From assembly GCA_016872775.1 (NCBI GenBank), contig VGZA01000032.1, positions 1 to 64,000 of the forward strand: a stretch of 64,000 bases of DNA. Direction: 5' to 3'. The translations under genes were made by a program, and so were the position numbers. The notes beneath the pieces were generated by a model. That model did no database searches, had not been told where the DNA came from, and saw nothing but the letters and a program-made list of their open reading frames with translations. This document shows positions 17,696 through 25,400 of this stretch, in pieces. Each line of letters starts with the position of its first letter. Positions within the stretch are counted from its first letter, which is position 1. The DNA is from Planctomycetota bacterium (GTDB lineage Bacteria > Planctomycetota > Planctomycetia > Pirellulales > Pirellulaceae).

Positions 17696-18625
17696 ATGAA
17701 AACCAGACTCGCGGCACGGCAAGGTTTTACCTTGGTCGAATTGCTGATTGTGATCGTGATCATTGTGATCATTGTGGCGTTCACCGTCCCGGCGGTCATG
17801 AGCGGAATCAACAAAGCGAAAGTCTCGCAGATCGTCACGGAACTGACCCAGTTGCAAAGCGCGATCGAGCAGTACAAGACCGAGAATGGCGGCGTCTACC
17901 CACCCGATTTCACCGGGTACCCGGAGACCACCGTGTTCGAAAACGAACTGCGGGCCCATGTCGGCAAGTGTTTTCCGCGCTGCTCGCAGGACCTCACCGC
18001 CTGGCGCGATCTGCACCTGGGCACCGCGAAACTATTCAAGCCCTCCACGCTCGACCCGGCCGAGGCCCTGGTCTTCTGGTTGTCGTTGGTCCGGAACAAT
18101 CCCCAGCAGCCGTTGCCCTGGTTCGACGGGACGGCGCGGGACAACTCTACGGGAACAACCAAGAGCTACTTTACATTCATCGAGACCCGCTTGAAGGATC
18201 TAGATGGGGACGGCTGGCCGGAATACTACCCGCCCAATTCGCCGTTCGCGCCCTACGTCTACTTCAGCAACCGCTCGTATCGGGTCCAGGGGTTGAGCTT
18301 GGATTACGGTTACCCCCGCAAGTCGCTCAATGCCACCTACCCGCAGCCCAATTACCTCGGTTCCTTCGGCCGGGCGCGCCCGTACGCGACCAAGGTCGAT
18401 CCGATGAACCAGGCCAACGTGCTGCAATGGGCACAACCGGAAAAGTTCCAGATTATCTCGGCGGGACTCGACCAGTACTTCGGCGACGAGACGATCAACC
18501 CCAACGTCGCGACGCTGGTCCTGCCAAAATTGTTTCCGTTCGGCGAGAACTACACGCCGGTGGTGGAAGAGGACAATATCACGAATTTCTCGAACGGCCG
18601 CACGGTCGGCGGCAATCGACCTTGA
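17696..18625 (+). CDS. gspG: Major-type pseudopilin, GspG-like, enlarged
   Basis: A prepilin with class III signal 'RQGFTLVELLIVI': cleavage after Gly10, Glu at +5 of the mature chain, and a hydrophobic helix to about residue 35. The following 'QIVTELTQLQSAIEQYKTENGGVYPPDF' is the GspG-type alpha1/loop. The mature part (309 aa total) is about twice the usual GspG length, with an aspartate-rich loop 'LDGDGWPEYYPP' that may bind calcium, and a C-terminal block rich in Tyr and Asn. AAGGAG is placed well before the ATG. It would be cleaved by the A24 peptidase encoded at 50095. First of four prepilin genes in a row. Confidence 0.9.
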   Translation: MKTRLAARQGFTLVELLIVIVIIVIIVAFTVPAVMSGINKAKVSQIVTELTQLQSAIEQYKTENGGVYPPDFTGYPETTVFENELRAHVGKCFPRCSQDLTAWRDLHLGTAKLFKPSTLDPAEALVFWLSLVRNNPQQPLPWFDGTARDNSTGTTKSYFTFIETRLKDLDGDGWPEYYPPNSPFAPYVYFSNRSYRVQGLSLDYGYPRKSLNATYPQPNYLGSFGRARPYATKVDPMNQANVLQWAQPEKFQIISAGLDQYFGDETINPNVATLVLPKLFPFGENYTPVVEEDNITNFSNGRTVGGNRP

Positions 18626-18692
18626 CAGCCATTCGACACCCCTTGGGCGCACCACGTAGTGGCGACCGAGACGGAACTTTGGAGTACGCGGA

Positions 18693-19781
18693 ATGCATGG
18701 CGCAATGAAAAAACGCGAGCGACCTGGCTTCTCGTTGCTGGAGTTGCTGGTGGTGATCGCCATGATCGCGCTGATCGCGAGCGCGATCCTATTCGCGATG
18801 TTCGGCGCGCTCGAGGAAGCCAAAGGGGCTCGAACCCGCGCCGAAATCACGCGCCTGCACGAGATCATCATGGAACGGTACGCCGCTTACGAGTCGCGTT
18901 CGCTGCAGATTCCGGCGATGGCCGCGCTGTCGCGGCTGCCCGATCCCCGCGAAGTGGCACGCGTACGCGTGCTGGCGATGCGCGACCTGATGCGGTTGGA
19001 ACTGCCCGACCGGATTACCGATGTCGCGGATGTCGGGCCGAATTCGGCGGGTCCAACCGAATTGCGCATGTACTATCCCAACATCTACGCCGCAAACGGC
19101 ACCCAGTTCGTGAACGTCAGGCTCGCCCCTCCGTCGCTGCACTTGAGTTACCGTAAGCGGGCGACGGCCGCGACGGTCAGTTGGTCGGAGGCGCATCAAG
19201 GCGCCGAATGCCTGTACTTGATTGTCTCGTCGATCCACGAAGAGGGCGGCGACCCGATCGATTTTTTTGCATCTTCGGAAATCGGGGACGTCGACCTGGA
19301 CGGCATGCCGGAATTCCTCGATGGCTGGGGAAGGCCGATCGGCTTTTTTCGCTGGGCGCCTGGTTTCGAATCGCCGATGCAGTTGGCCAACCCGGAGACC
19401 AACCCGGATCCGTTTGATCCGCTGAAAACGGATGTGCGTTGGAATCCCCCACCGCCACAGGTGCCACAGCCAGTGAAAGCGGGACTTTTGCCCGGCACCT
19501 ATCGGCTGGTTCCGCTGATTTATTCCGCGGGGAGAGACGGCCTGGTCGACATGGTCGACCAGGGGTCGGCGTTCCATTACAAGCAGACGCCGCTGTTGAC
19601 GGCGCTGCAAACTGCCACGACCCCCCCCTACTGCACACTTGGCGCGAAAGTTTATCCCAACGATCCCTATTACTTCGACACCGGTTCCGGCTACCTGATG
19701 GGCCAGGAACTGGATGTGAATGGCGATGGCATCCTGGGCTACCTGGACAACATTACGAATCATTTGATTGAGGTGAAGTAA
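18693..19781 (+). CDS. Prepilin-type minor pseudopilin (2)
   Basis: The 362-aa protein has a prepilin leader 'RPGFSLLELLVVI' (cleavage after Gly12, Glu+5) and a long hydrophobic helix. The mature domain is unusually large and includes 'GDVDLDGMPEFLDGWGRPIGFF', an Asp-rich loop like calcium sites of GspG, and ends 'ELDVNGDGILGYLDNITNHLIEVK'. Function in the tip or shaft of the fibre cannot be assigned. The stop overlaps the next start (TAATG), so translational coupling with the following prepilin gene is likely. An alternative start is the ATG at 18705 (MKKRERPG). Confidence 0.87.
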   Translation: MHGAMKKRERPGFSLLELLVVIAMIALIASAILFAMFGALEEAKGARTRAEITRLHEIIMERYAAYESRSLQIPAMAALSRLPDPREVARVRVLAMRDLMRLELPDRITDVADVGPNSAGPTELRMYYPNIYAANGTQFVNVRLAPPSLHLSYRKRATAATVSWSEAHQGAECLYLIVSSIHEEGGDPIDFFASSEIGDVDLDGMPEFLDGWGRPIGFFRWAPGFESPMQLANPETNPDPFDPLKTDVRWNPPPPQVPQPVKAGLLPGTYRLVPLIYSAGRDGLVDMVDQGSAFHYKQTPLLTALQTATTPPYCTLGAKVYPNDPYYFDTGSGYLMGQELDVNGDGILGYLDNITNHLIEVK

Positions 19782-21136
19782 TGGAGACCGGGAGTCGACA
19801 AACCGGGAGCCGACGGTCGGCGAATGGCAACCGCGCGGCGAGCGCGTTCACCGTCATTGAGATGCTGGTGGTGTTGGGTATTATCGCGCTCTTGATAGCC
19901 GCGGCGATTCCACTGATCAAGCCGGCGTTCAAGGACCGCAAACTGCGCGAAGCATCCCGGCAGTTAAATGCCTTGTTCGCGGCGGCGAAGGCGCGGGCCG
20001 CCGAGCATGGCCGGCACGTGGCGATCTGGTTCGAGCGGGATCCGAACATCCCGAATCGCTGCCTGGATATCTACATGGCCGACGTCCCGGCGCCGTACGC
20101 GGGAGACGTTTCCGGCGCGCGGGCGCTGGTGCGATTCAATCCGACGCTGGCGAACAACCTCCGCAAACCGAACGAAAATTTTCTGCTGAAGTGGCAGTTG
20201 GACTTTGCGTACAACGCGACGCAACACGCGGCCAACACCATGCTGGTCGATACCTACAGTCTGATCAAGGTTGGCGAGAGCTTTTTGATTCGGTTCGAGA
20301 ATCAGGGGGCGTTTTACGCCTGCACGCGGATCGAATCCGGAATGGCCAACAATCCCTCGGACGACGTTTTCGCAATCTCGATTCCGCCGGAACCGGGCCC
20401 CTACCCGCTCCCCTACCCGAACTATCCGGCGATGGTTCCGCTCCTGGAACCGTTCCCGAAAGGGCAGCCTCCCGAGGGCGGCTGGCACAAAGGTCAAGAC
20501 GGAGAATGGGGCGTAGCGAATGTCGACGATGACGGCGACAACGTGATCGGTAATATCCGCGAGGCGGGAATGGGCAACGGGGACGACGTAGCGATCGGCT
20601 TGAGTTACCAGATCTATCGCCGCCCGATGAAGTCGGCGCGGTCCTCGCTGCAGATGCCGAATGGGACCGCGATCGACTTGGGATTTTCGGGAATCTCCGC
20701 GACGGGAAAACAGTTTGACGCCTATCCGGCGCTGGGCAGCGCTTCGTTGACGCCGACCACGCAGCCCGTGGTCGTTACGGTGACGCCGACCGGCAGCGTC
20801 GACCGGGTCTATCTGGGAACGGACAGACCGTTCTTAAGTGTCGAGGGGACGGTGCACCTGCTGGTGGGACACAACGATCTGACGACCGGTGTCAACTTGC
20901 CGGATTCGGGCGACCCGATTCCTCCGCCGGCACTTCCTCCGCTGCTGCAATCACTGGCGACGACCAACATCGGCGATACCACCTGTTATTGGGTTTCGTT
21001 CGGTAATCGCACGGGAGGAGTGGCAACGGAGAACAACGCGGACTTCAATCTGCCGATTCCGATCGTCAACCTCGGCGACCTTTTGGCCAATTCGCGGCAA
21101 TTGGTTCGTTCGTCCCAGTCCAAGGGAGGTGGGTGA
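19781..21136 (+). CDS. Prepilin-type minor pseudopilin (3), GspH-like
   Basis: 451 aa. The prepilin site reads 'ASAFTVIEMLVVLGIIALL': Glu+5 is kept, but the residue before the cleavage point is Ala22 rather than the usual Gly. After the helix comes 'DRKLREASRQLNALFAAAKARAAEHGRHVAIWFE', resembling GspH/FimT. Near residues 245-272 lies 'NVDDDGDNVIGNIREAG..NGDD', an acidic module that also appears in the giant protein at 22466 ('GIDDNNNMIVDELAEAG..GSDD'). It overlaps the previous gene by one base and the next start is at its stop, so the three prepilins form a tightly coupled unit. Confidence 0.86.
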   Translation: METGSRQTGSRRSANGNRAASAFTVIEMLVVLGIIALLIAAAIPLIKPAFKDRKLREASRQLNALFAAAKARAAEHGRHVAIWFERDPNIPNRCLDIYMADVPAPYAGDVSGARALVRFNPTLANNLRKPNENFLLKWQLDFAYNATQHAANTMLVDTYSLIKVGESFLIRFENQGAFYACTRIESGMANNPSDDVFAISIPPEPGPYPLPYPNYPAMVPLLEPFPKGQPPEGGWHKGQDGEWGVANVDDDGDNVIGNIREAGMGNGDDVAIGLSYQIYRRPMKSARSSLQMPNGTAIDLGFSGISATGKQFDAYPALGSASLTPTTQPVVVTVTPTGSVDRVYLGTDRPFLSVEGTVHLLVGHNDLTTGVNLPDSGDPIPPPALPPLLQSLATTNIGDTTCYWVSFGNRTGGVATENNADFNLPIPIVNLGDLLANSRQLVRSSQSKGGG

Positions 21137-22392
21137 TGATCGCGGAGAATTTGGTCGGCATTCGTTCCGCGTATCGCGCGGGGCTCAGCCTGATGGAGGT
21201 ATTGATTTCGATCGCGGTCATCGCGATCGGATTGTTGGGAGTCGCGGTGCTGCTGCCGGTGGCGGGCAAGGCGGCGCGGGACGGAATCACGTACGACAAC
21301 GCGACCCGTGTCGGCCAGAACATGCTTCGCGAGTTCCAACTGCGTGGTTTCGCGCAGCCGGACGCCTGGTACTCGGCCGACAACACGGTACCGCCGATCG
21401 TGGTGCAACAGATCAACAATACCAACACGATGACCTGCGACCTGGTATTCGGGGTGAATCCGTCGTACGAGGCGTTTGTCGACGACCGTCAACCGGGTCC
21501 GATGGGCCCGACCTCGTTGAATCAGCGGATCCCGTTGGAAACGGGCGACACGTTGACCCAGCCCGACCCAGGCTACCAGGGCATTGACGTCGGCGCGTCT
21601 TCGGTGCGATTGGCCCGGCACAAAAAGGCGTTCTGCATCGATCCACTGTTTTACGCTCGCCAGATTGCAAATAACAACATCACCATCCCCACCTTGTCGT
21701 CGAACCGCTACACATTTTTCCCGGCGATTGCGGTGAGCCAGGCGGACGAACCGCGGATGAAGCGGGTTACTTTGCGCAACAGTGCAGGTGGCGGACCGAT
21801 GCTGTTATCGCAGGCCGACAAGATCTTCCGCTACTCGGACGATCTGTCGTTGGAAACCGATCGTGATCCGTTGATTCTCCCCAAGCAGATTTTCGCCAGG
21901 GAGCCGAACACCGGTCGCGATGTGGTGCGCGAATCGGAAGGTCGGCTGTCATGGTTCGCCACGATCGCGCCGCGGACCACGATGCTGGCCGACCAACAGG
22001 ACCTGTACACGCTGTCGATCGTGGTCTGCCGGGCGCGCACGTTTTTTGGCATTGAGGAACAGATGGCGTTCGTCTCCGGGGCTACCGGCGCGGGGGTCGG
22101 CGGCGGCGAGGTAGAGCTGACGAGCAGTTTGCCGATGTCGTTGCGTCAAGGCGACTGGTTGATGCTGGCGCGGTACCACGATTTCGGGTCGGGATTCGAA
22201 CCGCTGTTCAAATGGTATCGCGTTTCGGCGACGGACGGAGTAACCAATGTAGTGAAGGCCGATGTGACATTGCAGGGACCAGACTGGAATTTCGATCCGG
22301 TTCTCATTACCTACGCTTTTCTTGTCAATGATGTCGTGGCGGTATACGAGCGGACGATCCGGCTCGATACATCGTCCTTGTGGGGATATTGA
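21136..22392 (+). CDS. Prepilin-type minor pseudopilin (4), PilV/GspI-like
   Basis: 418 aa from the ATG at 21136, which overlaps the preceding TGA by one base; a GTG at 21133 is an alternative. The prepilin leader 'YRAGLSLMEVLISIAVIAIGLLGV' with Gly16 and Glu21 (+5) and the 'IAIGLLGVAVLLPVA' helix resemble PilV/GspI-type minor pilins. The mature part is much longer than the 120-180 residues of those families and has no domain I recognise. It ends 73 bases before the giant GspK-like gene, to which it may act as partner in a tip complex by analogy with GspI-J-K (inference). Confidence 0.86.
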   Translation: MIAENLVGIRSAYRAGLSLMEVLISIAVIAIGLLGVAVLLPVAGKAARDGITYDNATRVGQNMLREFQLRGFAQPDAWYSADNTVPPIVVQQINNTNTMTCDLVFGVNPSYEAFVDDRQPGPMGPTSLNQRIPLETGDTLTQPDPGYQGIDVGASSVRLARHKKAFCIDPLFYARQIANNNITIPTLSSNRYTFFPAIAVSQADEPRMKRVTLRNSAGGGPMLLSQADKIFRYSDDLSLETDRDPLILPKQIFAREPNTGRDVVRESEGRLSWFATIAPRTTMLADQQDLYTLSIVVCRARTFFGIEEQMAFVSGATGAGVGGGEVELTSSLPMSLRQGDWLMLARYHDFGSGFEPLFKWYRVSATDGVTNVVKADVTLQGPDWNFDPVLITYAFLVNDVVAVYERTIRLDTSSLWGY

Positions 22393-22465
22393 AGGTTCGC
22401 GGACTGTCGGCGGGTGCGCATTCGCGCTGCGCCGGGACATCCTCTAGCGAACGGGAGTAACGGAA

Positions 22466-25400
22466 ATGGCTCGACGACGAAAACCAAATCGCGGCGTGGT
22501 GTTGCTGGTCGTGATCAGCCTGCTGGTGCTGTTTGTACTGATCGCCGTGACGTTCGCGCTGGTGGCCGGCCAATATCGTTCAACAGCGCGGACGATGGCC
22601 AAGGTCGATGCGCATCAAGGCCCACCCGAGACGGAAGTCGAAAAAGCGCTTTACGTGCTGCTGCGAGACACCAAGTTCCGATCCTCCCTGCAAGGCCATG
22701 CGCTGCTTTCGGATCTATATGGTCCGGGAGCGCGAGGTCGCGTGGCGCAGGCGACGGGCGCGAATCCGAATCCGGTCGTGATAGCGGTCCAGGGCCAGTT
22801 CGTCCGGATTTTCTTCGACGGCTGGGATACCAGCCGCAACTCGACCGGCGCTACCGCTTACAACAATCGCTTGTTCCGACGACTGGCCGGGTCTTATAAC
22901 GGTCGCGTCCTGACGATGCTATCGGGAAGTGCGAAAGGGCTGAGCACGCGAATCGTCGCGTACAACCCGCCGCAGTTCAACAACATGGGTGTGCAGACGG
23001 CACAAGGGGAATTTCGCATCGAGGCGTTTGAATCCGATGTTGGGGGCATCGTGACGCCCGCTGCGGGCGATCTGTTCCTGGTGAATGGCGGTGCGTTCAA
23101 CGGAAGCGGCGCTGGTTTCTCCGCCGCGACAGGCAACATCGATCAAATGACATTTGATCCGGGCCCTGACGGGGGCTGGGGCAACGCCGGTATCGACGAC
23201 AACAACAACATGATCGTCGATGAGCTAGCCGAAGCCGGCTTTGCCGGATCCGATGACCTGGCGATTCCCGTGGTACTGGCGCCGAATTATTCGGCTCATC
23301 TGCAGCAGGCGATTCCGCCCCTGTTCGGAGGAGCCAACGAATCGTACGACTCGCCGGATTACAACAACATGTTCTTGGCTAGCGTACCCATTTCGAATCC
23401 TATTTTGATACCAAGTAATAGTACTCCAACATACCCAGTGAATCGAATTTACCCGTCGTTTCACCGTCCGGATCTGGTCAACTTCTGGTTCAGGCAGTTG
23501 CAGGGATCGGTGTTGAGCAGCATCGCGTCGCCGGCGGACCAGGCATTGGTATTCTGGTTTCCCTATGGGCTCAGCAACGACCGCAACGGGCCGGATGTTG
23601 ATCTCCGACCGGTCGACAGCGACGGAGATGGTTTCCCGGAAACGCCGGGGGCGGCGATGGGCGTTTCGATTGGAATTCGTGACACGATCGTTCGCATCAA
23701 ACGGATGATCATGCTGCGCCCGCTGAATGAACTGAATCCCGGTTTCGCTCAGAGCAACATCGCCTTCATGCGCGGCCGCACGTTGAACAACGGGAATCTG
23801 GAGTGGAATTTTACGCCCGACGTCGATACCGATGGTGACGGGGTGAAGGACAGTGTCTGGGTCGATCTGGGATTTCCGCCGACAACGGGCAAAGACGGCC
23901 GGCGCTTCAAGACCATGGTTGCCGTGAAGATCGAGGATCTGGACGGGCGACTGGACATCAATGCCCATTCCAGTTTCGTGCACAACTCCACGAATTGGAC
24001 CACCCAGTATCCGATCGCCACGTCGGCCGGCCAGGGTGCCGGATTCAATCCCTTGCCGCGCGGATTAGGTTACGGCCCAGCGGAAGTGAATCTCTCGCGG
24101 CTGTTTCAAACCGAATTTGATGCCCTGCTCAATTCGCGCTACGGACTCGACCTGCGCCCTGGTGCCGTCGGCAACGATCCGCTCAGCCGATTCAAGGCAT
24201 TTGAGCTGGTGGACAACTATTTCCTCTCGCTGCAATTGACCAGTTCCTATGCCAGTCCGCCGGACGTCTGGGGGCGGGGAGGAATCGCGCTGGACCATTA
24301 TGGGCAACCGCAATTCCTGGGCGGCATGGGTACTGGGGAGACGGTGGACGATCCGTACGAGTTCAATCGCGCGGACCCGAGTCTGGCCATCGCGGGTGGG
24401 GATCAGCCGTACACCGTGGCCGACCTGGAACGGATCTTGCGCTACCATGACGCTGGCGCCGTGGACTTATCGAGTCGTCTGTTGAACGTCGCGCCGTTCA
24501 CGCTGAACTACGGCGGCGGTGCCGCGCAGAACCGCCACCTGATCACTTCGGAAAGCTCGCACATTCCGGTAATCAATTCCCCCTATCCCGATCTGAAGAT
24601 CAACAACAATTCGATGCGCCAGGGCCTGTTCTCCATAAGCCCGTTTTCGGGCCACTCCGACGTGCATTTTCTGGAGCTTTATGTCCGCCGTTTGTTGGCG
24701 GGCGGAGTCACGCAGGCGAACCTGCTGGGCGAACTTGCCAAATTGGTGCCGATGGAAGTGCTGCACGGTGAGATGTTTGACATCAATCGGCCGATCGGAA
24801 ACGGCATCGACGACAACGGAAACGGGGTGATCGACGAACCACTCGAAGGCGGCCTGATCGAGGGAATCTGGAACGCGAGCTTTCCGCCCTATTCCGGGCG
24901 CGGCACCTCCAACCGGTTGAACGACGATCCGGTGATCGGCGATCCGACGATCAGCCGTCAGATCATGGCCCGGCACCTGTACTGCCTGGCGATGTTGATG
25001 AAAGAAGATGGCGTGGAAATCGACTTCAATGGCAACCCTGGCGACGACACGCCCCTGGAAACTGCATACGGCTTGGCGCAGTGGGCGGTGAACGTGGTCG
25101 ACTTCCGCGATTCGGATGCGATCATGACGCCGTTCGAATTCGACATCAATCCTTTCCAGGACGGCTGGCAAGTGAATGGATTGATTGGGCAGGCGGATGG
25201 CAACTCCGCGCAGCCCGATGACAATCAACCGTTCCGTGGACTCGTGTGGGGCTGCGAGCGGCCCGAGTTAATGCTTTCAGAGACTCTGGCATTCCACGAT
25301 CGGCGGACCGAGGACCTTTCCGGTCCGGGACACAATACGACAAACGCCGCGAACAACCCGGATCCACACTTTGATCAGCGACTGCGACCGCACGGATCGT

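Noticed and set aside
16100-18016. A 638-codon minus-strand open frame
   Set aside because: It is opposite the GspF-like gene, whose product has clear domains; the minus frame is His/Gln/Arg-rich without a recognisable fold.
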